DNA of 64,000 nucleotides, from positions 54,500 to 118,499 of the forward strand of contig NZ_JAUSWH010000017.1 in the NCBI RefSeq assembly GCF_030815125.1. Reading direction: 5' to 3'. The notes beneath the pieces are model-generated. The model had not been told where the DNA came from. It made no database searches and saw only the letters and a program-made list of their open reading frames with translations. A program made the translations under genes and the position numbers. The DNA comes from Allorhizobium paknamense (GTDB taxonomy: Bacteria > Pseudomonadota > Alphaproteobacteria > Rhizobiales > Rhizobiaceae). Below, in pieces: positions 8,993-17,911 of the stretch. How positions within the stretch are numbered: the stretch's first letter is position 1; every line of letters begins with the position of its first letter.

Positions 8993-10084
8993 TCATTCGG
9001 TGCTCAACATCAGCTTCATGTCAGCCTCTGGTTCGAGTTTTCGAACGCAGGCCTTTTCCTCCGGATTCCACTCAAGCTGCAGTTCCTTGTCGCAGAGGTC
9101 AGCTACCTCGCGATCGTCTTGCCTCTCGTCTCGCTTGTAGTCGCTGGACCGCGAAGACCCCGAGAGCCCGCCCAGATCGAGTGCATTCTGAGAATTCATA
9201 AGCTCCGCCATCGTTGCTCCGAGGCGGATGACCTGGTTCATCATCTCGAGGTTCGCATTGCGTGCGCCAGAATTGTGGTCCCAGCTGTCTTGGATCGTGC
9301 CGCTTTCCACCTGGCCGAGTTGCTGAAGCCATGACGCGACGTTCCCGCTGTTTTCGGAAATCGACTGGCTGGTTGCCATTGAGTTGATCGTTGCGTCTCT
9401 CGCACCTGAAAAGCCCGACGTGCCTCCGCCGAAGTTTTCGGGGATGTTCGACACATCAGAGCCTCCAAACTGAGGCATCCACTTGCCCTTGATCGCGGCT
9501 ACATATCCCTGCGTCTCCTTGAACGGAGGTATACCGCCATACTTCCGAACGTTGCCTGGCCCCGCGTTGTACGCGGCGAGCGCAAGGTTGGTATTGCCGT
9601 TGAAGGTCCGGAGCTGCTGCTTCAGGTAGCGTGCGCCGCCACGAAGGTTATCCTCGATATCGTGAGGATTCACGCCAAGATCCTTGGCTGTGCCCGGCAT
9701 CAGCTGCGACAAGCCCATAGCGCCGACAGGCGACTTTGCGCAGGGATTGAACCGGCTCTCCTGGTAGACGAGAGACATGAAGAGGGTTTCGTCTACCCCT
9801 TCCTCACGCGCCACTCGCTTCACGAGCCCGGCAATCTCCGGATTGGCTTGTGCTGCCGAGGGGGCGTCACCTCCCCGTCCCGGCCGGTACATCGAGCAGG
9901 TGACGCTCTTGCTCACGGAGTGCCGGCGACTGTCCGTTTCCTCGATCTGCTTCGTCGTTTCATTGCGCGCTGCATCTGTTGAAGTGAGGGCGCCATCAGT
10001 AACAGGAACCTGAGAGGAGGCGGGGGGCGCTGTTCCCCAAGCCAAGGCTGCAACCAGCAGCGTTAGAGTCCGACTGTCCCTCAT
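8993..10084 (-). CDS. Second lytic transglycosylase (SLT domain) inside the virB operon
   Basis: Exported muramidase-like enzyme that opens peptidoglycan. I chose the ATG at 10084, which overlaps the virB4 stop by four bases and gives a signal peptide (MRDSRTLTLLVAALAWG, cleaved near ASS). The SLT domain lies at about 85-190, with the catalytic-Glu phrase YQESRFNP, then GAMGLSQLMPGTA and AYNAGPGNVRKYGG. The C-terminal half (about 200-363) is a Gln/Asn/Ser-rich extension ending in a Cys-containing segment. It is distinct from the VirB1-like protein at 13201-14175, so the operon has two SLT enzymes. Confidence 0.88.
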   Translation of the reverse strand: MRDSRTLTLLVAALAWGTAPPASSQVPVTDGALTSTDAARNETTKQIEETDSRRHSVSKSVTCSMYRPGRGGDAPSAAQANPEIAGLVKRVAREEGVDETLFMSLVYQESRFNPCAKSPVGAMGLSQLMPGTAKDLGVNPHDIEDNLRGGARYLKQQLRTFNGNTNLALAAYNAGPGNVRKYGGIPPFKETQGYVAAIKGKWMPQFGGSDVSNIPENFGGGTSGFSGARDATINSMATSQSISENSGNVASWLQQLGQVESGTIQDSWDHNSGARNANLEMMNQVIRLGATMAELMNSQNALDLGGLSGSSRSSDYKRDERQDDREVADLCDKELQLEWNPEEKACVRKLEPEADMKLMLSTE

Positions 10085-12540
10085 TCGGCCTTCTCCCATC
10101 CGCAGAATTTCGCCAACCAGTTTTCGGATTCGTCTCCGTACTGCTCGCGAAGTGCCGCGCACTCCTCGATCGTCTCCTTGCGTCCTGAAAGCACCTTCAC
10201 AAGATCCGGCATTGTCGACAGATCGAGACGCGCAATGACAGAGTCGTTGCCATGCTTAATCAGGAAGGTTCTCTTTTCAGGAGGCGTGTTCTTGATGAAC
10301 TTGAACTCCTTCACCGTCAGGCCGAAGCGCTTGATGTAGCTCTCTTCGTCAGCCCGTGGGTTTGGGAAGTGGATGTTGGTCGCCGATTGCTCAATGAGCG
10401 TGTGCGAGGCTTTGGATTTGGTAATGTCAGCGGCCGACTGCGTACCAAAGCCCACGATGCCGTTGAGCTTTCGAATCGTCTTCATCTTGTCGACGATAAA
10501 GGCGCTGAAAGTGTCATCCATTAGCAGCTGCCAGCCTTCATCCATGAAGAACATGACGGGGTTACCGTCCAGCAGCTCATCCAGCCGATGGTAAAGATAC
10601 ATCAGCGCTGGGGTTCTTAGCTCCTCGTTTCCGAGGATGTTGGTCATATCAAAGCCAAAGACGCTGTGACCCGAGAAGGACAGGACGTCATGGGGCGCGT
10701 TGAACAGCCAGGCTTTTTCGCCTTCGATCCAAGGGCGAAGCCGCGAGTATAGATCGTTGGCATCGGCCTTGGACCGCCCCATCAAGAGGCCGGCAAGATT
10801 CGGGAGGTTCCGCTGAGCTGCCGGCTCCTGCATGATCCGGACGATTGCCTTTTCCAGCGTGTTCTCGTCCTCTTGCGTGAAGTCGGTGCGACGGTCGCCG
10901 CGCAGCATGGCCTTGAGCAGACGGACCAGAAATTCCCGGTTCTCGCCGGTGTTTTCCAGTTGCAGCGGGTTAAAGCCTGTGGGTGTTCCTGGAGACAGAA
11001 CCTCGTAGGCTCCGCCAATCGCCCTGACGAAGATCTCAGCCCCCCGGTCCTTGTCGAAGAACACGGCGCGAGGCGTGGGTGAAACCCGCATCGCCTGAGC
11101 CAGCAGGAAGGTCAAACCTACGGTTTTGCCGGATCCTGTCGGACCAGTCACCGTGAAGTGCCCGATATCGCGACGGTGGAAGTTGAACCAGTAGGGGGTT
11201 TGTGAGGTCGTTTCCAGAATGGTGATCGGCAGGCCCCAATGGGTGCGATCCGCTTGTCCGGTCGCGAAATTATGCATCGAGGAAAGGCCGGAGAAGTTGG
11301 CGCTCGACAGCATGGCGATGCGGGAGATGTAGGAGCGGTTTCCCGGCAGCTGCGCCCAGAACGCCGCTTCAAGATTGAGATCCTCCCGGAGCCAGTTGAT
11401 GTTCATGTCGGTGAGGCAAGCGCCAAGTTCCGACACGCAACGGCTCAATCCGTCGAGGTCCCGCGAAATGCACAGAAGCGAAAAATGATGGAAGCCGAAT
11501 ACAGCCTCCTGATTGAGGAGGCTGTTCAAAGCATAGTCGATGTCGGATTCGACCGAGCTACCTGCTTCGTCGGAGGCCTTGATTTGGCGTTGAAGGCGAC
11601 TGATCCGCTCTTGTGCAATCGGCTTGTCTGCAAGGGTGAAGGACTGCGTCAGGATGAACTCGTGGTTCACCTGCAGCAACCCGTCCAACATCCCGGGACC
11701 AGTGAATGGGGGATATTCTTTGATCGAGAGTAGAGCGGCATAGCGGCTGTCTTCTTCCACCGCCGCTTGTGCCTGCATCGTCCGCTTTGAAAAGTGAAGC
11801 CGTGAAGTGCCGACGTAGTTGCGAATTCCCATGCGCGGAAGCCGCATCTTTCGCGGCACACCGCAGGTCAAGATCGTGTTGAAGAACTCGCAGGGCTCCG
11901 AATACGGATCGCCCTTAGCGTCTTCTCCATCGATGTCCTTTTTCGCGGTATCGTCTGATTTCTTGCGATACGTGATGCCAAGCGGCTTTGCGCCGTACTT
12001 GTGCAACTCTTTCACGATGTTCCCAACCAGCTCTTCGAGGTCGGTCACGTCTTCACGGGTCGCTTGGGCCCTGGCCTCCTTGTTCGAGTGTTCAAAGATC
12101 CGCTTCAGCGAGTCGCCGAGGCCAAGCGCCCCTTTCATGCCCGAACGCACGATCGTCAGGAAGATTTCGTTCGTGAACATCCGCTTCTTGCGAAGTTGGT
12201 CCATATAGCGATCGTTCAGGATCTCGCAGAAGGAGGAATCGAACGAACCGCCGATTTCGGTCTCGACCTCACGACGGATTACAGTCGACCAAAGAGAATA
12301 GCGGCTCGAACCTAGTGCTCGGATCATGGTGTTCTGCACAACAGAACGCATGTTCAATTCGGCCTGGTCCTCCGTCTGGAAGAACAGTCCATCAAGCTTG
12401 ATGACGCTGATCAGGGTTCCATTCTCGAGCCCGATGACCGTGTCAGACACATGCCGCATATAGGGGATGTGAACGGACATAGGCCGCTCGTTGCCGGCGA
12501 CCTTCCCAAACCCAAGCTCTTCCTTGACGACTTTCAGCAT
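10081..12540 (-). CDS. virB4: VirB4 ATPase
   Basis: Largest T4SS ATPase, required for pilin dislocation and transfer. The 819-residue protein has the N-terminal CagE/TrbE-VirB4 domain and a C-terminal ATPase domain with Walker A GPTGSGKT at about 466-473 and Walker B VMFFMDEGWQLL. Length and order are normal. It starts 3 bases after the virB3 stop, and its stop overlaps the start of the second transglycosylase gene. Confidence 0.96.
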   Translation of the reverse strand: MLKVVKEELGFGKVAGNERPMSVHIPYMRHVSDTVIGLENGTLISVIKLDGLFFQTEDQAELNMRSVVQNTMIRALGSSRYSLWSTVIRREVETEIGGSFDSSFCEILNDRYMDQLRKKRMFTNEIFLTIVRSGMKGALGLGDSLKRIFEHSNKEARAQATREDVTDLEELVGNIVKELHKYGAKPLGITYRKKSDDTAKKDIDGEDAKGDPYSEPCEFFNTILTCGVPRKMRLPRMGIRNYVGTSRLHFSKRTMQAQAAVEEDSRYAALLSIKEYPPFTGPGMLDGLLQVNHEFILTQSFTLADKPIAQERISRLQRQIKASDEAGSSVESDIDYALNSLLNQEAVFGFHHFSLLCISRDLDGLSRCVSELGACLTDMNINWLREDLNLEAAFWAQLPGNRSYISRIAMLSSANFSGLSSMHNFATGQADRTHWGLPITILETTSQTPYWFNFHRRDIGHFTVTGPTGSGKTVGLTFLLAQAMRVSPTPRAVFFDKDRGAEIFVRAIGGAYEVLSPGTPTGFNPLQLENTGENREFLVRLLKAMLRGDRRTDFTQEDENTLEKAIVRIMQEPAAQRNLPNLAGLLMGRSKADANDLYSRLRPWIEGEKAWLFNAPHDVLSFSGHSVFGFDMTNILGNEELRTPALMYLYHRLDELLDGNPVMFFMDEGWQLLMDDTFSAFIVDKMKTIRKLNGIVGFGTQSAADITKSKASHTLIEQSATNIHFPNPRADEESYIKRFGLTVKEFKFIKNTPPEKRTFLIKHGNDSVIARLDLSTMPDLVKVLSGRKETIEECAALREQYGDESENWLAKFCGWEKAE

Positions 12541-12543
12541 CTA

Positions 12544-12843
12544 CTATGGTCCGTATGAGTTGGTGCCCCAAAAGCGCTTGTTGGGGGTCCTTGGCGTCTT
12601 GCGGGACGTGACCTGCAGGACGTCGAGAATCTTGCTGTCCCAGGCACAAAGCGAGAAAAGGACAAGGTAGGTGGCTGGCGCGATCAGCAGTGCCGCCAGA
12701 TGGTTCGTCACCAGCCACCCAATGATTGTCACGCCGATGATCAGGACGACCGCCATGTAGGGCACGCCCCATAGCGTCGGAGAACGGGTCAAGCCGATCA
12801 CCAACGGCGTCAAAGCTGGCTTCTCGTCCTGAAAATCGCTCAT
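12544..12843 (-). CDS. virB3: VirB3 inner-membrane protein
   Basis: Short (99 residues) inner-membrane partner of VirB4. It shows the family N-terminal phrase LTPLVIGLTRSPTLWGVP followed by two closely spaced hydrophobic helices (about 29-62). Its start shares one base with the virB2 stop. The C-terminal basic segment (RKTPRTPNKRFWG) is typical of the family. Confidence 0.9.
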   Translation of the reverse strand: MSDFQDEKPALTPLVIGLTRSPTLWGVPYMAVVLIIGVTIIGWLVTNHLAALLIAPATYLVLFSLCAWDSKILDVLQVTSRKTPRTPNKRFWGTNSYGP

Positions 12844-13190
12844 CAGCCGCCGCCTACCGACGAAATCATCTGGTCAACGATGGCAGGGGCGCCGAACACG
12901 AGACCGATGCCAATGACGACGGCTCCGGCCGTGAACCACGAAAGCCTGCCGGCAAAGGCAAGGAAGCCGAGGCCAATCACGGCGATGATTGCCATCAGAC
13001 GTCCGAAGGGGCCGGTGATGAAGTCAACGATCATCTGTACGGCTGTCTGAAGGGGGGCGAATGCACCGCCGCCGCCACCGCCAGCCTGTGCAAGCGCTTG
13101 ATCAGCGCCTGCAACCTGCAGGGCTGCCACCAAGCCAATGACGGCTACTGCCTTCAATGCCCCGGAATGCCGGGAAACGACGTTCTTCAT
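12843..13190 (-). CDS. virB2: VirB2 major pilin precursor
   Basis: Precursor of the conjugative pilin: a long signal peptide (cleavage after about ALAQA), a Gly-rich linker (AGGGGGGAF) and two hydrophobic helices separated by a short basic loop (FAGRLSW), 115 residues in all. A good AAGGAGAG site precedes the ATG. Its place between virB1 and virB3 supports the call. Confidence 0.9.
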   Translation of the reverse strand: MKNVVSRHSGALKAVAVIGLVAALQVAGADQALAQAGGGGGGAFAPLQTAVQMIVDFITGPFGRLMAIIAVIGLGFLAFAGRLSWFTAGAVVIGIGLVFGAPAIVDQMISSVGGG

Positions 13191-13200
13191 AGTTCTCTCC

Positions 13201-14175
13201 TTAAAAATGCATCACGCCGCCGACGAACTTGCCGGTCTTCTCCACAGCGATGACTCCGGCATCGCTGGTGTTCTTTGCCGCCATGTCTCGGACGATCCCG
13301 CTCGCCTTCCGTTTGCCGGTTGGCATCGGTAGGCCAAGCTGGAAATTCACGACCTTTGCGACATAGCCGACGGTTTCTTGGAATGGCGGAACGCCGCCAT
13401 ATTCGTAGATGCGCCCCTCCCCGCTGTTGTAAGCGGCCGCGACCAGAAGCGGGTTCTGAAACTCATCGAGCAGGAAGCGGAGGTACTTCATCCCGCCCTC
13501 GATGTTTTGAGCGGGATCGCAAATGTCCTGAACACCGAAGCGAGCCGCCGTTTCGGGGATAAGCTGCATAGGTCCGCGTGCGCCTTTCGGTGAATTGCGG
13601 ATCTCATCGAAGCGGCTTTCGGCCCAGGCAATCGCAACCGCGAAGCCCTCATCGACGCTGTATCGGCGCGCAGTGGATGCAACTAACGCTTTAATCTCGT
13701 CAGGTGACAGGGGCGACGGCCCGCACTCTTCAACGGGAGTTCCTGCCCCTAGATTTTCGGGGGTATCACTAGATGTAGTATCTAGAGTGGGAGTTTGGAC
13801 AGGCTCAATGCGGCCGGTGGCGCGCTCCGAGACATCAAAATATGCGCTGACAGACGCATCAATGTGATGCCCTTTGGCGCCCGCGTCTTTCGACGCCGTT
13901 GCGCCCAATACTTCAGCTCCGCCCTTCGTGACAACACCGTTTGCACCAAGGACAAATTCCTTCTCCGATGTCTCGACACCGCTCCAGCGATCTTCGAAGT
14001 TCGTGACAAGAGATTCCTCATTGATTGTCACAGAATCGTTGTAATCGCTGGAAATACGCCCTGTTGTGGCTAGGTCTTGTGACGCAGCAGTATTGGCCGC
14101 GAGCAGCACGGATAATGCTGCGCTAGTCAGGGTTCGCGGGCCTAGATACCCTGCATAGACAGTGTTTTTATCCAT
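13201..14175 (-). CDS. virB1: VirB1-like lytic transglycosylase, first gene of the T4SS operon
   Basis: Exported SLT-domain enzyme that clears peptidoglycan for T4SS assembly. N-terminal signal helix (about 15-33), a long low-complexity middle part (about 35-150, rich in Ser, Thr, Glu), then the SLT domain with AWAESRFDEI (catalytic Glu), GARGPMQLIPETA and AAYNSGEGRIYEYGG. 324 residues. It is the promoter-proximal gene of the minus-strand operon. Confidence 0.9.
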   Translation of the reverse strand: MDKNTVYAGYLGPRTLTSAALSVLLAANTAASQDLATTGRISSDYNDSVTINEESLVTNFEDRWSGVETSEKEFVLGANGVVTKGGAEVLGATASKDAGAKGHHIDASVSAYFDVSERATGRIEPVQTPTLDTTSSDTPENLGAGTPVEECGPSPLSPDEIKALVASTARRYSVDEGFAVAIAWAESRFDEIRNSPKGARGPMQLIPETAARFGVQDICDPAQNIEGGMKYLRFLLDEFQNPLLVAAAYNSGEGRIYEYGGVPPFQETVGYVAKVVNFQLGLPMPTGKRKASGIVRDMAAKNTSDAGVIAVEKTGKFVGGVMHF

Positions 14176-14236
14176 CGCACCCGCCCGTCAAACGGTGTTG
14201 TGATCGCCACGAAAACCGACTAGAGTTAATGCACAT

Positions 14237-14264
14237 ATGATACCGATTTGATGCACTCTTACAA
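14237..14264 (-). promoter_or_regulatory. Candidate promoter of the virB operon in the divergent intergenic region
   Basis: On the minus strand, TTGTAA (14264-14259) and TATCAT (14242-14237) lie 16 bases apart, upstream of virB1. The same stretch holds a direct repeat ATGCAC (14229-14234 and 14251-14256) that would flank or overlap this promoter and could be an operator. The whole 159-base gap (14176-14334) must drive both the virB operon and the divergent exported-protein operon. Pattern match only. Confidence 0.35.
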
Positions 14265-14334
14265 GTTTTCTGATCGGTGTTAAACCCTATTTTGCAGGGT
14301 CAACAATCGCACTACAGATGGTTAGGGCTAGAAT

Positions 14335-14943
14335 ATGAAACAGGCCATCATTCCCGCGCTTCTAAGTTGCGCATTGGCAACACAAGCGCTTGCCGCTCCT
14401 GCGGTGAACAAGGACTACATCAGGTCACTGGCGGCGCCGGGCAAGACGGTTCTTGTCGTCGAGTATTACGACGGGACCGGCAAAGTCGCTGATCGCAAAG
14501 GGTACGCCACTGCCAATGGCTTCAAGGCTATCTCGGCGACTGAGTTTCGCGTCGATGAAGCGACAACGTTGCATCTGTATGGCGTTCAGCCCTGCAGCGG
14601 CGATCTGGTCAATCGCGCAGAGGACTATTCCGGGACTTGCGAGGAGTTTGGTACGCAGCAGCTGCAAACGATGCTGCAGAGCCCCAAGGTTCTGTTCTGC
14701 AGGGCCTTCATCAGCGAGCAGACTGCCCCCGTTCAGGATGTCACTTGCTACGGCTACTATAACTATCCTGGAGCAATGGACACGGTTGATAATCTTGAGG
14801 AGCAGCTTCTGTCGTTAGGAGCGGTTCGCCTGACTAAGAAAGCTGATGGTTCATTCGAACGTCCTGATCTCACGGAGGCTCAGGAAATCGGCCAGAAGGG
14901 TTCCTACGGCATGTGGGCAGATCCTCGGGTGAAGGCGCAATGA
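14335..14943 (+). CDS. Exported nuclease-fold (SNase-like) protein 1
   Basis: 202-residue protein with a signal peptide (cleaved after LAAPA) and weak similarity to staphylococcal-nuclease-like proteins: the core phrase is LHLYGVQPC, later CEEFGTQQLQ and a C-terminal GSYGMW resembling the end of the SNase fold. The catalytic Arg/Glu and Asp-Gly-Asp-Thr positions of true SNases are not apparent, so activity is doubtful. First gene of a tightly spaced plus-strand operon divergent from virB; probably acts in the periplasm. Function unknown. Confidence 0.7.
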   Translation: MKQAIIPALLSCALATQALAAPAVNKDYIRSLAAPGKTVLVVEYYDGTGKVADRKGYATANGFKAISATEFRVDEATTLHLYGVQPCSGDLVNRAEDYSGTCEEFGTQQLQTMLQSPKVLFCRAFISEQTAPVQDVTCYGYYNYPGAMDTVDNLEEQLLSLGAVRLTKKADGSFERPDLTEAQEIGQKGSYGMWADPRVKAQ

Positions 14944-15476
14944 AGCTTGCTGCTGCACTCGTCGCGACTCTACTGCCCTTTGCAGCCAATGCCGCACCTG
15001 AAGGGTACTTCGATCTTGCTCCCGGCATCACCCTGGAAACGGGGGACACCTGGATCTCGAACCTAGAACGGTTTCGTCTCTATGGCATCCAGTCCTGCTT
15101 GCGCGGCACTGCCTACACGGATGGTCAGGGCAACAGACAAGATTGCGGCGAGGCATCGCTTGCGATGTTGGCTGCCTACATCAAGGACACCAAACCGATC
15201 TGTGCCCCCGTGGCGAAGCTTAACGGCATCTCATATGTCGTTTGTTACGCCACGGTTGGCAGTCAAAGGCTCGACCTCGCGCAGATCATGGTGACAAGCG
15301 GCTATGCATTCGCTGCCTTGAAGACCGATGGTCTCCCTTATCATGCCCCCTACGCCATAGCCGAGCAGCTTGCTCAGCAAAAGAAGGCCGGCCTTTGGCA
15401 ATTCTCCGACGTTCAGCATCCTTCCATCCTGCTTAGTCGTGAGGCGAACCAGCGATCGAGGAGCGCCCAGCCATGA
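14940..15476 (+). CDS. Exported nuclease-fold (SNase-like) protein 2
   Basis: 178-residue paralogue of its neighbours. The ATG at 14940 overlaps the previous stop by four bases and starts a signal peptide (MKLAAALVATLLPFAANA). The SNase-like core reads FRLYGIQSC, with a Cys-rich middle (QDCGEASLAMLA; PICAPV) and a C-terminal KKAGLWQF. Catalytic SNase residues are not visible. Cysteine spacing is partly shared with the two flanking proteins, suggesting disulphides. Confidence 0.7.
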   Translation: MKLAAALVATLLPFAANAAPEGYFDLAPGITLETGDTWISNLERFRLYGIQSCLRGTAYTDGQGNRQDCGEASLAMLAAYIKDTKPICAPVAKLNGISYVVCYATVGSQRLDLAQIMVTSGYAFAALKTDGLPYHAPYAIAEQLAQQKKAGLWQFSDVQHPSILLSREANQRSRSAQP

Positions 15477-16177
15477 GAAGCCGCCTTTTCCTTTTTATCG
15501 CCGCAAGTTCTTTGGCCCAGCCGGCGTTTGCCGCCGATCCGATCTATCAGAACTGGCACGCCCTACGCGGTCAGGCTGCGCCTCCAGTTGCTGCTGCTGT
15601 TCGGTTGCCGACGTTCAAAGGCCCGGTAACCGTTGTTGACGGCCGCACGCTATGGTTCGGCACGCTTGGCAATGGCTATAAAGTGAGGTTGGCCGGCATC
15701 GACACCTGTGAGCTTCCTCAATGGGCTTTGAACGCAAAGTGGACCAACCGGGACAAGCAACAGGCCCCTACCCCCGTTCCATGCGGTCCCTTCGCCAAGG
15801 CCTGGCTGAAAAGGACTGTCGGAAACAGACCCACGATTTGCGTCGGTCTGGCCTACGCGAACGATGGGATACCCGTCGCACAATGCACGACTAACGGTGT
15901 GGATCTCGCCGCCGAAATGCTGCGCGTCGGTTGGGCTCGTCTCGATTCCCCTTACATCAACGCCCAATATTACGCTTATCAGACCAACGCGATGGCCGCC
16001 CGGTATGGGATGTGGGGAACCTACGTGTTGGACATGAACGAATGGCGCCGGAAAGCCGTCGACAAGACGCTAGATCGGCATCCGATCGCCGACTTCAATC
16101 TATTGGCCGAGAGGAAAAGCGAGATCTCTCCTCCTTTTGCTGATGCGCGAAACAAGCCGAAGAGGACAGACCGATAG
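15473..16177 (+). CDS. Exported nuclease-fold (SNase-like) protein 3
   Basis: 234 residues, signal peptide (cleavage after AFA), then the most SNase-like of the three: VTVVDGRTLWF matches the metal-site region, and VRLAGIDTCELPQ keeps the Arg and Glu positions of the active site; CGPFAKAWL follows. The second catalytic Arg region (YGR in Staphylococcus) is replaced by YANDGIPVA, so it may be inactive or altered. It overlaps the previous gene by four bases. A hydrophilic tail of about 30 residues ends the protein. Confidence 0.75.
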   Translation: MRSRLFLFIAASSLAQPAFAADPIYQNWHALRGQAAPPVAAAVRLPTFKGPVTVVDGRTLWFGTLGNGYKVRLAGIDTCELPQWALNAKWTNRDKQQAPTPVPCGPFAKAWLKRTVGNRPTICVGLAYANDGIPVAQCTTNGVDLAAEMLRVGWARLDSPYINAQYYAYQTNAMAARYGMWGTYVLDMNEWRRKAVDKTLDRHPIADFNLLAERKSEISPPFADARNKPKRTDR

Positions 16178-16582
16178 TTGCCAGACCTCGCACATATTGC
16201 GACCTCTCTCGCAACGGATCCCTTGGCTGGCTTGCTGCTTGCCATCTCCCTCTCGATCGCCCTCATAATCCCGGCGCAGAGACTCTGGTGGATCCACGCG
16301 CTACTAGCGGCCTTCCTTCTCATCCTGTCGCTGGCTTTCCACGACAAGCGTCACTTGTCCTTCGACAGCTATCTGGTCGGGCTCCTAGCCTTCGCCGCGG
16401 TTTCTCGGGACATTCCCAATCAGCCACTGCTCTATCGCATCGGCATTTCCTGGTTTGCGTGCTTCGCGCTGATCTCGGCCGTCATCTACGCCGCAGGCGA
16501 ACGCATCCAGCACAGGACTCCGCTCGAAAGACCTTTTTCCGAGCCGGCAATTTCAGCAGCATTGATCAAGAGGGACACCTGA
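16178..16582 (+). CDS. Polytopic membrane protein of the T4SS-linked operon
   Basis: 134 residues starting with TTG directly after the preceding stop codon. Three to four hydrophobic helices (about 17-33, 38-54, 65-77, 88-105) and a polar C-terminal tail of about 30 residues. No family recognised. Position suggests an inner-membrane partner of the exported proteins around it. Confidence 0.6.
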   Translation: MPDLAHIATSLATDPLAGLLLAISLSIALIIPAQRLWWIHALLAAFLLILSLAFHDKRHLSFDSYLVGLLAFAAVSRDIPNQPLLYRIGISWFACFALISAVIYAAGERIQHRTPLERPFSEPAISAALIKRDT

Positions 16583-16583
16583 T

Positions 16584-17171
16584 ATGAAACCAGTGTTTTT
16601 TGCCGCAGCCGGTCTCGCGGCTCTTGCCATCTCTCCAGCATCTGCCCAGGCCGAGGATGCCTCATGGGGTTGCCAGATCCTCTTGTGCGCAGCCTCACAA
16701 AGCCCGTCATGGCATGGCGTCCCCTACTGCGTTCCCCCGATGAAAAGGCTCATATCAGCTATGGCGAAGCCCGGCTTCTCCTGGCCGATCTGCCATGAAG
16801 CAAAAGCAGGAAAACCGGGCTATGAACCTTACGAGGAATGCCCTGCCGGCATGACCGCCGTTTCCTCCCGCACCGATGGGGATCGGCCGTTCTTGGGCCG
16901 AGACGACAAGGATCAGTGCACGAAGACCGTCAACCAGTGCAGCAACCGTGCCGCCTTCCGTACCCAATTTGGTGACAGCCAAGAAAACGAGCGCAAGGGT
17001 GTCACGATCCGGCAGATCAACCAGAACAACGACAATGATGTTTTCAACCGAGACAATGGGTGCATGGTGCAGATCACTCAGCCCCGCCCTCGCCGCGCAG
17101 ATCCTTATTATTTCGACATTCCAAACGATAAGGGCGTCAAGCAGCGCGCTTGGTTCAACCTGAATGACTGA
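16584..17171 (+). CDS. Exported cysteine-rich protein
   Basis: 195 residues with a signal peptide (cleavage after SAQA). The mature part has at least eight cysteines (WGCQILLC, PYCVPPM, PICHE, EECPAG, DQCTK, QCSN, NGCMV) arranged in pairs, suggesting several disulphides. A conserved-looking start WGCQILLCAAS and the phrase WHGVPYCVPPM are reminiscent of proteins near conjugation genes on rhizobial plasmids (memory-based, not searched). Function unknown. Confidence 0.65.
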   Translation: MKPVFFAAAGLAALAISPASAQAEDASWGCQILLCAASQSPSWHGVPYCVPPMKRLISAMAKPGFSWPICHEAKAGKPGYEPYEECPAGMTAVSSRTDGDRPFLGRDDKDQCTKTVNQCSNRAAFRTQFGDSQENERKGVTIRQINQNNDNDVFNRDNGCMVQITQPRPRRADPYYFDIPNDKGVKQRAWFNLND

Positions 17172-17180
17172 GTGGATGAC

Positions 17181-17603
17181 ATGAACAGCAACATTCTCAT
17201 CGTAGCAGCCGCAGGTCTCGGCATTCTCGCCGGTGCTGGAGGTACTTATCTCATCATGCCGGAGCCAGAGCCGGTTGTTCGGGCCCCTACTGATGCGGAG
17301 ATCGCGGCCCTTATCGCAGCCAATCCCTCCCTAATTCCCGAACCTCCGGCCCCTGTGCTCGAGATACCGACAGAAGAGGAAGCCCTAGCCGCATACCGCA
17401 AGGCATATGCCCGCAACCCTCTGAGGACCGGCCGCGGTGATGCCGATGTAACTCTTGCCTTGGGAGAGTGTGACGAGAACGCCAGCGGTCCAGGCGTATC
17501 ATGCGTTGCAGCCATCAAAAGGAATCCAAACGCAGCTCCTCTCGATCGTGTCATTGGATTTGCCAAGTCTGCATCCGGCGAGTGGGTTGCCACCAACTAC
17601 TGA
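17181..17603 (+). CDS. Membrane-anchored periplasmic protein of unknown function
   Basis: 140 residues from the ATG at 17181; a GTG three codons earlier (17172), directly after the preceding stop, is the alternative. One N-terminal anchor helix (NILIVAAAGLGILAGAGG), a Pro/Glu linker (about 27-55), then a small soluble domain with two cysteines (LGECDENASGPGVSCVAAI). It ends the operon of exported proteins divergent from virB. No family recognised. Confidence 0.6.
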   Translation: MNSNILIVAAAGLGILAGAGGTYLIMPEPEPVVRAPTDAEIAALIAANPSLIPEPPAPVLEIPTEEEALAAYRKAYARNPLRTGRGDADVTLALGECDENASGPGVSCVAAIKRNPNAAPLDRVIGFAKSASGEWVATNY

Positions 17604-17626
17604 TTTTAAGGCCAGATGCCTGTTGA

Positions 17627-17911
17627 TCATCTATGCCTCGGCAGTGAGATGGAGCCTGAAAGAAGAAGCTCCATTTCCTCAGGGTTTAGGCTCCCCTTGG
17701 AGGCAATTAGATACCCTGCTACGTAAAGCAGCTTCTGCTCTCTCTCATCCTGATCTGACGGCGCGTGCCCGATGATTTCCATACGTGCCTTCGCTTCTTG
17801 ATCCACGTCAGCGCCGCCCTCGCCGTTGACGGCCGCCAGGTAGACGGCCCGGTGACGTTCGACCTTCACGGACAATGGCTCGTTGGGTTGCAGCTCAAGC
17901 ATTTCTGACAT
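17627..17911 (-). CDS. Small hypothetical protein, 94 aa
   Basis: Begins MSEMLELQPNEP with AGGGAAAG directly upstream of the ATG. Charged and probably alpha-helical; contains VKVERHRAVYLAAVNGEGG and ends SGSISLPRHR. No membrane segment or known motif. Convergent with the exported-protein operon. Real gene status rests on the ribosome-binding site and composition. Confidence 0.5.
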   Translation of the reverse strand: MSEMLELQPNEPLSVKVERHRAVYLAAVNGEGGADVDQEAKARMEIIGHAPSDQDEREQKLLYVAGYLIASKGSLNPEEMELLLSGSISLPRHR

